Notes: generated from the sequence alone by a model not told the origin. Positions 24,756-38,718 are shown, counted from the stretch's first letter. The stretch: 64,000 bases of DNA from Tetradesmus obliquus (GCA_030272155.1 CP126194.1:3029501-3093500), one strand, 5' to 3'. Translations and numbers: made by a program.

Positions 24756-25909
24756 AGGAAGACATGATGAACAATTGCGGTGTCAAGTCAGCCATAGCTG
24801 GAGTGATGGGTGGCGCGCTGGGCGTGGCGTTTGGCGTGTTCACTGCCAGCTTGGACACTCAGGTGGGAAGAGGCAGCAGCAGCAACAGTGGCAGCAGCCG
24901 CAGCAGTGGCAGTGGCAGCAGCAGTGGCAGCGACAGCAGCAGAGATTGTGGCAGCATAAACTGCGGCAATCACCCGGCAGTTCTTGGCATAACGCCATTG
25001 CCGTGTCAATTCCCAGCATGTTACACCGATCCCCAGCTTGTCTCACAGCGCAAGCTTCTGTGCTGTCATGCAGCTCCACCCTCGCCTGCTGATGCTGCTG
25101 CTGATAATACTGGTCTGCCCTTGTTGCCTCCGCCACACGTGCCGTCTGTACCCAACACATGCTTGTCTATCCACCTGCAGGGCATTGACGCAGCTCCAAT
25201 GGGCGAGACCAAGCCCACCCGGCAGGTGTTGAAGGAGACCTGGATGCTCATGAAAGAGAAGTCAAAGAGCTACGCCAAGGGCTTTGCTGGCATGGGCTTC
25301 CTGTACAGCGGCACGGAGTGCATGATAGAGAAGTATAGGGCAAAGCACGACAACTGGAACGCGACGCTGGCTGGCTGCGCAACGGGCGGGCTCATGGCGG
25401 CACCAGGTGGGGCTGGTTCCGTTGCAGTCATCTTGGTCTACCACATTTGACCCTTTTTATGACTGCATCGCAGTCTCGCAGTTTGGGGTGTGTGCTGCAG
25501 TGTGCTGCAGAGTACAGAAGCATGCTAGCTGAGGGATGTTATGCATCAGTGTGATTGTGGTGCTGAGCTGACAGGTGGATGGTTGGGGTGGATCAGATTG
25601 TCTGCTTGCTGTGTTGCTTTGCACAAGCTGGGGTCAGCAGCAGGGCAGGAGTGGCGCATCAAGAGCTGCAGAGCAGAATGTTTGAAACATGAGAGGTGTA
25701 AAGCCGTAGTTTGGGCGGTCCATGGCTGGCATACCTCAGGCCTTGCATGTGCTGATACATTGCACTGCTGCCAGTCGCCCACCCTCACTGCTGTTGCCAC
25801 TGCTGTTGTTGCTGCTGCTGCTGCAGGTGGCCCCAAGGCGATGTGCTTTGGCTGTGCCAGTTTTGCTGCCTTCTCAACAGCCATTGAGTACTTCACTGGA
25901 GGGCATTAG
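23764..25909 (+). CDS. TIM22: mitochondrial inner-membrane translocase TIM22
   Basis: Tim17/22/23-family channel subunit that inserts carrier proteins into the mitochondrial inner membrane. Four exons: 23764-24126, 24758-24862, 25181-25406 and 25827-25909, giving 258 residues. Exon 1 starts MPFWRRKSQDD and has a long Gln/Ser/Ala-rich N-terminal extension, then PMLQTSLTKRFKGRF. Exon 2 supplies the first membrane segment with the family Cys and Gly pattern (NCGVKSAIAGVMGGALGVAF). Exon 3 has GIDAAPMG, then SYAKGFAGMGFLYSGTECMIEKYRAKHD, and WNATLAGCATGGLMAAPGG, the family signature; exon 4 has PKAMCFGCASFAAFSTAIEYF. The paired Cys residues typical of Tim22 are present. Two introns begin GTGAGA and GTGGGA; the intron 1 acceptor follows a 22-unit CTG tract. 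The N-terminal extension is longer than in yeast or human Tim22. Confidence 0.92.
24688..24756 (+). repeat. (GCT)n/(CTG)n tract ending at the TIM22 exon 2 acceptor
   Basis: About 22 uninterrupted triplets run directly into GCTGCAG|GAAGACATG. The tract serves as the polypyrimidine-tract equivalent of the 3' splice site (exon 2 starts at 24758). Confidence 0.92.
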
Positions 25910-27094
25910 CAGCAGCAGCAGCAGCTTGGGGTGGCGATGCAGCAACTGTAGAAGCAGCAGCAGCACCGGCATTGCTGGGCCAGCAGCACTGGCGAAAGTG
26001 CAGCAGCAGCAGCAGCAGCAGCAACGCGGCAGGCGTTGGGGTTGACGACAGCTTGTAGCACGTCGGTTGTTGCGGAGTGGGCCAGCCCTGTCGCCATGGG
26101 TGTGGCCAACTGCCTGAACTTCTGCCAGCTTGAATCACGCACAGCCTGCACAGCTGTACGTCGCGGCAGGTGCAAGAGGCGTGTACCAGCTGTTATCTAT
26201 GAACACTGTGGTTTTGATGCAGCAGGGCTTCTGCTGCTAGGGCGTGTTGCAGCAGCAGTGCGGGTGTTTGTGCAGAGGTGTGCAGCAGCAGCTTGCGCAG
26301 TGCGCACTAGTCAGTGCCACTGTTGGTGATCGTGTGCCTGGGATATATATATCTGTAGAGTTTGTGCCTGCTTCCTGATCCACTGTGTAACAGACCAGAG
26401 GTCTACCATGGATGCATCCCTGTGCTGTGCTCTCGGCATGCAGTTACATGGCTGAGCATGTTACTGGGCAGTGTCTAAGCGTTGCTCGTGTACGCCTGGG
26501 CTTGGTTGCTATCATCACACAAGGTGATCTAGCCTCCGTGCGGGCAAGGAGGCGCAAACCTGCAGCATGTCATGACGTTCCCTACCGCCCCTCCCTGATT
26601 ATGCAGCCGAAACTCCGGGTACAGTGGCTGTGCAGGGCGAGTTCCTGCACCAAAAAAACAATCTTAATCAATTTGCAGTTGTATGCACGTATATTTGGTG
26701 CGTTGCTCTGGACCCACTCTTCTCGCACAGTCGTCACGTCTCTTCTCAGCGAAGCTCTCGCAAAGCAAATCAAGCACATTCGCCTCCATCCTGCCAGATG
26801 CGCGCCCTTCGTGCTCATTGTCGTCGTCAGTTGATGGAGTGGGCTTTTGATCGTTTGAAGCCCTCACAGGGCGTCGTCAACAACCTGCACGGCTGCAGAC
26901 AGAACTGTTCAACGGGCTTTGTCTCATCTACGAGACGCGTGTGCACTGAAAAGTGGCAATAATCCAGTATACAGTTGCAGACTTGCCGGCTGCGACCCAC
27001 ACAGAAGTCGGCCTGCAGTGCTGCCTTTCAATTTTCGTTGCCTACACGCTGCATAGCGCCTAAACAACTGATTCAAACATCGTAAACCAGTAGC
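25910..27094. other. TIM22 3' region and intergenic DNA
   Basis: No further gene is supported. CAG-rich stretches at 25911-25925 and 26000-26025 follow the TIM22 stop. TGTAA at 26386-26390 is a plausible chlorophyte poly(A) signal for TIM22. The last few hundred bases are probably the promoter of the secreted protein that starts at 27095. Confidence 0.45.
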
Positions 27095-30000
27095 ATGACA
27101 ACGCACGGCAGCCGCTGCAGGGCTGCTGCTGGTGTGGTGCTCGCCATCCTGCTGTTTGCTGGAGGTGCAGCTGCTGGCTCTGGTGGGTAGTTGGGGCAGT
27201 ATGCAGCAGGCAAATAGCATCAGCCAGGCTGCACAGCAAACTCCAGTTCCTACCTTGAGCACCTGCTGCTGATGGTGTTGAACTGCCAGCAAGTTAATTG
27301 TAAACTTCTGCCCAGTAGCGCTCCACCATCAGTACCACCAGCACATGCCGGTGCAATGTACGCCTGGTAGCTTTTGGTCAGCACCACAGCGTACGGCACT
27401 ACTCAGATTCCTTGGTGCGCATGGCCACCTGCCGCTCGGTGCTTGCAGCGTCCCTCGTCAACAGCTGTGCTGTGCGCATCAGGCCCGCCACAGCACCCAC
27501 CAGCCAGATCTACATCAGCCTGCATGAGGTGAGGTGTATGAGGGCCCAGCTGCAGCAGCCTACGCTGCTGTCTGCACTCTGCAGCTGTGAAAGCAGCAGC
27601 AGCAGCAGCAGCAGCAGCTTGGTGGCAGGTTTCAATCTGGGTGATCTCAGGATGCAGCAACATGTTGTCACACCACAACACGTACAGCGGCAGTTGCAAT
27701 GGAGACGTGCCGACACTTCAGCCACAGTCGTCTAACATGCGCAGCTGGGCATGTCCAGGCACGGGTGATACCACACACGGCCGGCTACCTGTGTGCTGCA
27801 TGGACTGTCACCGCCCACACGGCTGCTAGCAGCCGCTACACTGCATGCGTGACGCATGTGATTGGCGGCACAGCCATGCTTCTTGTTAACACGCCCAGAT
27901 GGTGTGTTACATTGCTTCCTGTGACGTGCTGCTGCCTGTTTGCAGGTGGAGCTCTACAATGCAGCAGGAGCAAAGATCTCAACCTCCAGCATCAGTGCAA
28001 GCAGTTCATCTGTGTGGCCTGGTGCGGTGGTGCCATACGTTGCAGACTTCTGCAATGATGGCATCCTAACCTCGGAGCCAGGACCAGCAATTGACACATG
28101 GACAAACCTGTGCCACACAGCACAGGGTGACAAGTACCCCACAATGACGTTCACCTACCCGTGTCAACAAGGCCTAAGCAAGGCTGTAGTGTACAACTTC
28201 AGGTGTGTGCCGCACGCAGCTGTGCTGGGCAAGAGTCCCTATCGATGCCCTGTGGACAGGCTTGCCCAGATGTATGTTTGAGGGCAGTTGTCTGGTTGCC
28301 CAACGCATGTACTGCTGCTGCTGCTGCTGCTGCGGCTGCTTCCTATATGTATCGTTGTGCTGCTTAGCAGCACTGCAATGGATGCTTCACAGCACCATCC
28401 ACTCAAGCTTGCTCAGGCCAGCAAGCACTGAAGTGCACTGCCAGGCTTGCTGCTAGGCATTTGGGCACGTCCATAGGGCTGAAAGTAACATGACTAACAA
28501 TGTGTCATTTGCACTCTTTGCGTTGTCATCTGGTGCGCCCTTGCAGGGACCCGAGTGGCGCATTGCAACCGACTGGCAGCCTGCTGAACCAGTTTGTGTT
28601 GGATGTGCTGGTCAATGGGAACTCCATAGCATACACCAAGCCCCTGCAGGCGGTACTGGTCCAGGAGGTGGCGTACATGGGTGAGCTTGTGGCCATGCAT
28701 TGCAGTAGCAGCAGCTGCAGCAGTCGCAGCAGTGGCGGCGCTGCCGGCAGTGCCACGCCGCGTAACCTGCTTGCTGAGCTGAAGTGAACGTCGCTGCTGT
28801 TGTGCACTATCTTGAGCTACGGCTGCAATGGGCACACAAGCTGCAAACAGAACCCAGGCAGCTGCTTGCTGAACATCAACAGACTGCTCAATTATGCATA
28901 GCGCTTGCCTGCAAGTTTGCAGAGGTTGCCTAGTTGCCGTTGCTGCCAGCAAGTTTTGAACAGCTGCCACACCAACGCCATCCCGCTTTTTGCTGCTCTC
29001 TGTGTGTATGCCAGATCCCTCTGTGGAGGCCAACAGTTGCTCGGTGCGCCTCCGCCCCACTACCGCATCCCCTGAGCACATGATGTTCCGAGAGGTGGTG
29101 CTGTTTGATGCCAGAGGAGTGCAGATCCCTGCTTCGCTGGTGACTGGCAGCATGTCATCTGCATACACAGGCCAGGGGCAGGACTTTTCAGCCAGCAAGT
29201 GCCTTGATGGGGCTACCTGGAACCGGAACTGGAACTCCTTCAACCTGTGCTTTACTCTGGGACCTTTCACGGGCGATCCGTACCCTTGGATGCGGTTTGG
29301 GTGAGTTACTGTCACCTGGATTGGGCCGAGACTTGGCGCGCTTCAACTATGAGCTCACATGTGCAGCAGTTAGGGATGTATCGGCGTGCTGTTGAGCGTT
29401 CTAGCATGCTGGGCGACGTATGTGCATGCGCATGTGTGGCGATAGACATGCGGTGTCATAAGCAAACATGCGGAGATGCATGGAGATTTTATATGGTGGA
29501 TGGTGCTCCAGATCAGTGCAGAGTACTGCATGTGCCTCTGCCTTACTAATTGCGCGCGCAGGCTGCCATGTGTCAACAGCCAGACCGTTGTCATGCAATG
29601 CTCTGCAAGCATGCAACGCCTTCAGAGCTATGAGGCTTGAGCAAGTACAGCTTGCAAGTGACTTGACTTGACGTGGACTGCGTCTCAGCGAGCTCCTGCT
29701 GCCATGATCAATAGGATCTGTGAGTATTATCAGTTATTTCTCAACCATGCTGTGCTGGCTGGCTGTACCCCTGCAGGTACCCTTGTGCTGGTGGCCTGTC
29801 CAAGGTTGTGCTGTACAACAGACTCGACTGGGGCGCATCCTATGCCTCCGTGCTGTCACTGGACGTTACTAACCTTGGCAAAACCGCCTACACATTCGCA
29901 TTCAACACAACCCAGGAAGTGTACAACATCCCTGTCATCATGTCTGCCAATCAGCCTGCAGCATGGCAGTGCAGTAAGCCAAAGGCTAAGGACTTTCAGG

Positions 30001-33000
30001 CACTCAGCAGTGGAAACAAAACAGCCGAGCAGGTGTGCATTGCAAACGGCAGGAGCTTCTTCTTCACTGATGGGGTCAACACAGAGTACCCAGGCTGTGG
30101 AAACTGTGATTGCTGCAAGGGTGAGTGAGGCTGTGTGGGGCTTAATTCATGCCTGCTTGTGGCGCTTTGATGTATCTGAGGTGTGCTGCATGCTAGCCAG
30201 CTTTAGAACACTGCTGTCATGCTCCTTGTTTTGTTTCTGAACTAAACACGATTCACTGCAGTGTCAAGGCAGCAGCAACTGCGAAGCAGCGCTTGCGTGG
30301 TGATCATACAGCCTCACTTGCTCCCAACACCTGCAACCCATTCATCAAGGGCTGCACATCCCTGGCACTGCTTCCTGGCTCACCTGCAACTCCTGCAACC
30401 CTGCAGTGGCTGGTGCTGTGGAGGACAATCCTTGCAGGGATATCCACAGGGGCTGTGAGAAATGCGGCAAGATACGCATCCCAGGCACAACCAAGACCAC
30501 CACAGCCTGCACAGCCTGCTTCCTTGGCTGGAGGCTGAGGCGTGATGGCGAGTCCAAGACATGCGGTGGGTGCTGCTGCTGTTTCTGGGTTTGCGGGGTC
30601 AGTATGCTGCTGCTACGTTGCTTGCCATATGCCAGGGCTGCACACACATGCTGCGTGTGTTGCAGTAGGGAGAGGAAGGCTTGCTTTGTGTTTCAAGAGC
30701 AGTGGCTGAGGTGTGCGTGCTGTGCTGCTGCTGTGCGCTGCGTGTGCCAATCTGTTGCTGGTGCAGACTGCGCACCTGGCATGGCCTTCAACGGCACAGG
30801 AGATGACATCAGCAACTGGTGTGCACCCTGCCCCAAGGTGAGTGATGGTCAACGCCTTTGAATACTTTTTGTGAACAAACCTCAACACATCTGCGGACTA
30901 TTGCAATGTAGGGGTTTTGATGCCGGCATTTAGCACCTGTCACTGAAGCAAACACACCTGAAGTCAGCAGGCACTGGCAGCAGCAGTGATGCAACTGCAT
31001 GCACTCTGGTGTATTGCGCCTAGTACTTGTTTTCCGTCGTAGCATGGTGTGGCCATGGGCATATTACATGTGACAGTATGTCATACTGCTTGCGCACAGT
31101 GTGACCCTGCACGTGTGCTTGTGTGCTGCGCTTGCTCTCTGCTGTGCAGGGCCAGTACTGCTCTGGTGGAGGAGCAGATAACCCTGAGAGTGCAGCAAGC
31201 AGCTGCCCTGAGGGCCTGGCTACTGTCTCTACAGGAGCAAAGAGCTCCACGCAGGTGAGGGGTGCTCTTATGGTGCTCTTATGGCTCATGCCAGCAGCTG
31301 TCCGCTTGCCAGGGGTTCCTTTTTTTACTGAAGCTGCTCCTGCTCCCTTTTGTAAAGCATGGCCTTGTCAGTAGAACGCGCAAGAGCAGTTAATTGAAGT
31401 TCTGCTAAGAGCAGTAGCTTGTGCTGGCTTTGTTGACGAGGAAACTCCCCCTGTTGAAGCAGATGCTCATAACGCCATGGTCAATGCCAGTGGTCGAACT
31501 ACCACGCCCAACAGGGAGCAGCTTGCAGGCAGCGCAAAACATGCTTCCAAGCAGCATTTGAGTGAGCTGCCTTGCACCGCTTGAAACAGCTATTCATGTC
31601 ATGTTATGTTTGACTGTGATCTGCTGCTGTCCTGCAGTGCTTCACTGCGCCTGGCTTTGGTAGAACTACTACGCAGGTTGGCATACAGACGGTGGTGCAG
31701 GTCACAGAATGGTGAGTGGGGCAACTGCAGTACACAACACCTGAGATGCCACCAAACAACCTTCTCTTTACCTAGCAACATAGCACACTATCCAGCAGAC
31801 AGCAGGCTCTGTGGCAGCTGCTGCCTAAACTTTGGTGGCTCGCCGCCTCGCTTGTTTTGATACAAACGATGAAAATTCAAAGACTGAGTACTGTGCAGCG
31901 CCTAACACCTTGACATGCATCCAACATACTAAAAACATACCCTTACAAACACCAACCACGAATCCCATGCCTGCCTGCCGCCTGCTGCAGCCCAATTGGC
32001 ACTTACAACACCGGGGGCAACACAGCCGGCTGCCAGAAGTGCGGCGCCGGCCTCACAACACTTGGCCCCAGGTCAATGAATGCAAGCATGTGCCTGGCGC
32101 CAGCTGGCTCGTATGTTGAGCGGGGCACCGGCAAAGCTTGCCAGAAAGGGATGTACTCTGAGGAGCTGAACAACCTCTCAGCCTGCATTGCATGGTGAGC
32201 AGGACTCGCTGCATTGACCGAAACATGGAGTTGAGGCCGTTGCTCTTTCAGCTGGCTGCCTTTGCAGGGAATATGAGCATGCTTGATGATGATGCTGGCA
32301 GGAAGCTGCTTGCCTACAATTTTTGCTCCTGTCATAACAACCTTACCCTATGTTGCATCATACTGGTGCAAGTGGCCGCCTACACTGCTGCTCACATTCA
32401 CATGCCGCCTGTTCCGCTGCTGCTGAACACAGCCCTGCTGGAGTGACCACGCCCGGTGACGGCAGCAACAGCTCCTCTGCATGCGGCCTGGCCAGGCCTG
32501 GCTTCCACCTTGTCAACACAACAGCAGCTGCAGCTTCAGCAGCTGCAGCTGCAAGCAAGGCAGCCACAGCTGCAGTGTGCCCTCCAGGCTCCTACCAAGG
32601 GCGCGAGGCTGCTGTGTTTGAATGCAGCCCCTGCGACTTTGGGTATTATACACGCGCTGAGGGGGCAGCAGGCAATGCGGAGTGCCTGGCTCCTCCTGGT
32701 TGGGAGCTGAAGCCAGGCGCAAGCCTCATCACGGAGTGTGAACTTGGCTACTTCAAGGTATGAAGTTTGGCTTGCAGGAGACGACAATTTGGCCTGCAGG
32801 AAGCCGGCTGGTCAGCAGCTTTGTCAACTCACACATGCAAACACTTGCTTTACATGGTGACTGATGCATGCATTGGCATGCCATGCTTGCATGCGCTGGG
32901 GCCCGAGCAGTTGTCGACTACATGTGTAGCTGTGATGCTGCAATCTGTTTGTTTCATGCTGTTGACCTCGGCTTTTGTGCTGCCACTGTCTTTGTTGTCC

Positions 33001-35079
33001 CTTGCAGGAAGGGTGGAACAAGAACAATTGCAGTGCAGTGAGTATAGCATGAGCTTTCGCCACAGCCCAACTGCTGCTGTTGCATTTTGCAACAGGCCAA
33101 ACAAGTTTTGCCTGACCTCTTTCAAACCAGCCGCTGCACGTGATAAACTGTTGTTGACAGCAGCCAGCCAGCCACCACAGCCTGACCAGCAACGGTCATG
33201 TCATGCCCGTCACACGCCTGCCTTCCTTTGTACCTGCTGCTGCTCTGCAGTGCGGCAGCGGCCTCACAACTGCCAAGATTGGATCTGTATCAGCAGATGC
33301 CTGCCTCATTCCTGCAGGCTGGGGCCTCTCACAGCTCACCCCAGAGGCCATAGCAGTTATGTGTGTTAATGGCTCCTACGGAGTCAACAGCACGCGCGCG
33401 GTTGTGGCAAGCTCCAGATGTGTGCTGTGCCCGCCCAAGATGTTCACAATGGACCAGTTGACGAGTGTAGCAGCTGGAAGTGGTTATGTGGATGAGACGG
33501 CGTGCCTGGTGCAGCCTGGCTGGGGCGTGATGGCAACAGGTGTGGAGCTGTGCGCTGCAGGGAGCTACAACGAGGGCTTGAACCGCAAGGTGAGCAGGGC
33601 TTTGTGGGTGATGACTGGTTGAGCTTGCAGGAAGCTTGAGGTTTAGCATGTAGCATGTGGTGAGGGTGTGGCGCAGCATGGTGGTTGCAAGCATGGCACG
33701 TGGGGAAACCTGATGCCAGCGGCTGAACACCTGCTCAGCTGGACATCATGAGACATAACTGTAAGAGTAATAAGATGTATGCATGCATGCGCGCTGCAGC
33801 TGCGGATAGATGCTCAACCCTACACAGTAAGAAGTGGGCGGTTTTGCGCCTGATATTTTGAGGTCATTGCCGCCCACTGCTGCATTCTTGCCGACCCGCA
33901 TTGCTTCCTGCCTCGCAGCCATGCAGGGCATGTGACACAGGTTACACTTCGTTGGCAGCTGGCGCAGATGGCGAGGACAGCTGCGTTGTGCAGTCAGGCT
34001 GGGCGATGGACAGCAAGTTTAACATACCCAAGGTACGCACAGCTGCAGTGTCAGCGCTGCTTTGTATAGTGCTGTTATGTGGCTGTAGCAGGCCGATTTG
34101 ATGGTGCTCCACAAGCAGCATGTGGCATCGGTCGTGACAGCATGCATATCACACCGTGCGCCCAGCATTGGAGAGCACGCTCAACTCGCAACTCGGCCTC
34201 CTTATGCCTACTAAGCCATCTAGCTGCTAGGCTGAAAGCTAACACACTCCAGGGTCAACCTGCTCTGAGCGCTCTCTGTACTAAACGGCTGCTGCCGCCT
34301 GTCTCTGCTTGCTGCTGCAGCCCTGCGACGCCGGCACCTGGGGAGCGGGTGGCACACTTGAAGATCGCAACGGCAGCTGCATCGCCTGCCCCCGCGGCTT
34401 CACCACGCAGCGTGACGAGTCTGACTCAGCAGCAGACTGCAATGCCTGCGCAGCAGGCTATGGTGGGGCCAACTGCACGACCTGCCCGCACAACACATTC
34501 TCGACTGGTGGGCTGACAGCAGGGACGGACTGTGTGCCTTGCGCAAGCGGCTCTGTGTCTGCGCGGGGAGCCACAGACAACACGCAGTGCTACCCTGCCC
34601 TGGTCGATGCTGATGAGGACGTCTTCCATGTTAGCAATGACACAGCATGGACAAATGATGATGCTGACAGCAGCGTGCAGTGCCAGAGCAACTGCCGCAG
34701 CAATGCGGCCTGCATTCTGTTCCGCTTCAGTACTGGCCAGGGGGACCCTACTTGCCAGCTACTGCTTGAGAAAGCAGATGGTAGCCAGGCCCTTGGGTTC
34801 AAGGCTGGTTCAAACGCGCAAGACTTTGCATTCTACCGGCTCCCAGATGATATGTCTGTTGGTGTTCTGCTGTCAGATGCTGGGGAGAAGAGTCCTGCTG
34901 AATGCATGGCTGAATGCAAGTCACACCCCGGTTGTGAGTTGATTAGCATGCCTGCTGCTAGCTTGCTGAGTAGTGCTGGATCCTGCAAGCTGATTGGCAG
35001 CGAGCTGAGCTCTGATTGGATTGGCATGTATCACATTCAGGGAGACAGGCTGCATGCAGATTTCCTGGTTGCTGCATGA
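27095..35079 (+). CDS. secreted cysteine-rich modular protein (GCC2/GCC3-like repeats, PAN-like tail)
   Basis: Large extracellular or cell-surface protein of unknown role. The start at 27095 (MTTHGSRCRAAAG) is followed by a hydrophobic signal peptide VVLAILLFAGGAAAG. The N-terminal part has two homologous modules: NSCAVRIRPATAP .. PCQQGLSKAVVYN (27430-28204) and NSCSVRLRPTTAS .. YPCAGGLSKVVLYN (29030-29830), of a discoidin/carbohydrate-binding-like appearance. These are followed by CGNCDCC (30110). From about 30400 to 34600 there are many short Cys-rich units with CPPGSYQG, CPRGFTT, CNACAAGYGG, CTTCPHNTFS and CVPCASGS, the pattern of ephrin-receptor-like GCC2_GCC3 repeats, repeatedly interrupted by the phrase (V/A/I)xPGW. 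The tail (34600-35076) has two PAN/Apple-like Cys modules: VQCQSNCRSNAACILFRF and AECMAECKSHPGCELIS. Stop at 35077-35079. No membrane anchor is evident after the tail. The exon 1/exon 2 junction near 27182 is not resolved. Confidence 0.8.
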
Positions 35080-37254
35080 TGCACTGCATAGACGGGATGG
35101 GGACGCAACGAAAGCACTCCTGCCAAAACACATGAGCCCTAGGTATGGTGCTCTTCGGTGGTGCTATTGTGGGGTGCAGGGGTCACCATGGTGGTTTACC
35201 ACCTCAGTGTGTACTGCTAACGCATTTGCCAGAGCATGTGCTGACGCTGACACTAGGTTGGTGCTATTGGCGGAGACACCATTTGCTTTTTGTTTAAATG
35301 CTAGCTTCATGCAGGTCAAAAGTACACGTATGTGTCTAAGGGCATGCTGGCTGTGATGTAGATCCAGCAGCACCTGTCTTGACTGTTTTAATGAAACGCT
35401 GTGCCTTGGATTGCAGTTGGGGTTAACATATATGCAGTATACTGCATGCGGTGTGCAGCATTGCACGCTGTACTAGAGGTCTCTAGGCCATAAAGAGCGG
35501 GCCATCTTTGTACCAACGCATGAGCATTGCTTGCGGTGGCCTGCATAAAAACGCGGCCCCAAAACTCTGGGAATAGGTTGAGCTGGAAGCACCTGCTGGC
35601 AGCAACATGTGCTGCTGGTGCTGCTGCCTGTCTGTATATGGGTTTGCTGCCACCTGCGCTGCCTCGCACCTGGCAGGTGACATCCAATGCCGGAGTCACA
35701 GTTGTGTTTTGCACACTATGCAGTTTTGTATACACATCTACCTATGTACTTATCTTTTGATATCAGCAATACGTATACATAGGTCACAGGCGTTGATGAG
35801 TATGCTTTATGTTGTCTCTTGTTTATTCAATTGCCATACAACAGCTGTTGGCGGCTCTGCGCTGGGTTGATCTTTTGGTATTGGGTGGTCATATCTTGGT
35901 GCTTTTGGGGTTGCATCAAACATGCAACGACTTGTTTGGGATTCACTGCAGTAGGGGCAGCACAAGGCCATTTGAGCTGGCATGTATGCAGGCCCCACAG
36001 GAAGAGGCATTTGGCACAGCTGGGCTGCCATTAGTGCGCAGCTGGTAGGCCAGGCAGCATGGGACTGGGATGCTAGACCAGTAAGGCAGACCGCAAGCAA
36101 TACGCTTGCAGTGAGCTGTGTTGCGGCTTTGCTGAATTGACTCCTATGAGCTCAATGCAGTGTGGGCGTGTCAGGCGACCAACATCCGCCGTCAAGATTG
36201 TTCGTTGGGGTTGCAGTGCCGCAGCTGCGGCCTGCACGCTGCCTGACTCTTCAAATGCTTTGTTGTGTGAACATTGCCTTGTTGAGGGGTAGGGCTGGGC
36301 CCACGTAACATGGAAGGCTATTGTGCAAGGTGTACCCCTGCAGTCTAGCTGCTTTGTTTGGGCCTGAACATAGGTCCAGCCACTGGGACATGTGTTTCTA
36401 TCTATTTATCTTTCATTCTACCTGATGTGTTGTCAACAGCATTAATTTTGTTTCCAGGGCCAGTCCTCAGACATGATTATGCAAGGAGCTGCCAGCCAAG
36501 GAGCTGCTGTTGCATGGGTGTAGGTGGAGGCAGGTTCCGGAGCCTTGCGTGCAGCATTGCATGGCCGCTGCATACAACACCAACCTTTGCCGTAGCTAGG
36601 CATGCTCAGTGGCCAGCGGCAGACAGATGCATACTCTGCATGGTGCCGACACACGTACTGTGGAACGGATGGTGCACGTGGTTGCTGTGTGTGCATCCTA
36701 ATGGCCGTGCTCATGCGCAGGTAAGCGGTAAAACTGTGTTGGTTGAGCATGCAAGGTGTCCTGAGTTCAACTCAAGTTGATGCTTGGCTTAATGGGGAAC
36801 CTGATGAGGATGAAGGTGTGCTGAATGTAACGGTACGATGGCACCACATCTGGGGCAAATATTGTGAACAGACAGGTCGGTCCATCTGCCGGATGAAATT
36901 GGTGCAACGTGCAAGCAGGTCAATCATTTCAAGTATAATGCAGCATAATGAGTACTCACATGGCTAGAAGTGGTCCCCTAAAAGGCCACCATGGCCCATG
37001 ACTGCTGAACCTCGTATTGCAAGCATGTGCAGCTCCTGCCTCTGCTCCTATGTGTCTTTGCAGTGCTGCTGTCCTACGGATGCAATCTGCTAACCAGCCT
37101 GGATCCAAGCCAAGACCAGAAACCCGTTACCATGCATTCGCGCACATACACCGCATGCACTCACATAAATCTCGGCCGACACTCTAGAGTGTGCATAAAT
37201 CTACGCATCCTTCTCCCAGCACCCACCAAAGCTGACGCATACAGAGGCACGTCA
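35080..37254. other. region without a supported gene
   Basis: Lies between two genes whose stops face each other (35079 plus, 37255 minus). A short plus-strand frame around 36743-36967 contains an acidic stretch (NGEPDEDEGVLNVTVRW) but has no recognisable family or exon partners, so it is not called. Base composition here is less CAG-rich than in the flanking genes. Confidence 0.4.
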
Positions 37255-38514
37255 TCACAGGTCTGTGTGCTCGCTGTCACTGCCTGACGCCTCCTCCTGC
37301 TGCTGCTGCTGCTCCCATTCGCTGCTGCTGCCGGCAGCTGCAGCCTCCTCACTCCCTTCCGGCTCATAATGATACAGCCCCACGTCCTCCATATCCATGA
37401 TAGTGAATGCCCGCGCCTGCTCCTCCTCAATCAGCTTGCTAATATCATCCAGATCCTGCACGGCCTCTCCCGGCACACCATCCATGCTGCTGTCATGACT
37501 GTCATACTCCTTCCCCGCAGCACCAGCCAGCTTGCCAGCCCTCTGCTGCTGCTGCTTCCCAGTAACACCTCCAGCACCACCAGCAGCTGCACCGCCTCGT
37601 GCCTGATCCAGCACAGCAGGGTCAGCGCGCTCCCCATAGTAATCCAAGTCATCCAGCAGCCCCGGATTACTACCGCCAGCCCCACCATCAGCGCCGCCAG
37701 CGCTGCCATACACCCAGTTGGCGTAATCCTCTGCGTCAGCAGCGTCAGCTGCAGAGCCAAAGTAGTAGTCGCTGTATGCTGCATCAAAGTACTGGTACAC
37801 GCCCTCATGGGGCCGCACCTCCATCACAACAGATGATGCAGCAGCACCAGGCAAGATGCTTGAGCCACTGCTGCTGCTGCTGCTGCGCCTCACCGCAGCC
37901 TGCTCTGCTGCCGCTGCTGCTGCTGCAGCAGCCGCATTCGCAGCAGAGTATGCAGCAGCGTTGGCTGCAGCGGCGCGCTCCGGCTGTACTGCTGCAGCTG
38001 CCCTGGCCTTGCTGAGCAGTCGGCTGACCAGGCCCGCGCTGCGCGCCTGCATTGCCTGCTGCACCTTCTCTGCGCCTGTAGCATCCTCCAAGTCATTGGC
38101 AGCTGCAGGTGCAGCATGCTGCTGCTGCTGCTGCTGGTGATAGTCTGTGTGCAGCAGCTGCTCGGTTACTGCTGCTGCTGCCACAGGTATGTCTGCCACA
38201 GCTGGCTCCTGCTGCTGCTGCTGCTGGTCAACTGGCAACTCCATCGGAGCTTCCACTGCTGGAGCAGCATCAGCATGCTCTGGCTCAATAGGGGCTGCCT
38301 GCTGCTGGGCCACAGGCACAGGCGTGTCAGCTGCTGCTGCTGCTGCTGCTGCTGGCGGCTGAGCTGGCACCTCTGCTGCAGCATCAACAACAGGAGCTGC
38401 AGCACTTGCTGGCTCTGCAGGCACGTGCTGCTGCTGCTGCTGTTGCTCGTGCACTGCCTGCTCGACCCGCACCTGTGCAACCTCGGGAGGGGTTGGCTCT
38501 CCTGCGGCCGCTGT

Positions 38515-38562
<48 letters not shown>

Positions 38563-38684
38563 ATGCACCACAGGGGCAGGTTGCTCTTGCTGCTGCTGCT
38601 GCTGCTGCTGGTGCTGCTGCTCCTGTACTGGCTCAACAGGCACTGGTGCAACAACCTCAGGAGTGGAAATCTCGCCTGCAGTCG

Positions 38685-38718
<34 letters not shown>

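Noticed and set aside
24688-24756. Poly-Leu/poly-Cys/poly-Ala stretch as part of the TIM22 protein
   Set aside because: TIM22 family alignment requires the exon to begin after GCTGCAG at 24758; the triplet run is intronic.
36743-36967. Short acidic plus-strand frame (NGEPDEDEGVLNVTVRW)
   Set aside because: Looks slightly protein-like but is isolated, with no family resemblance or neighbouring exons.
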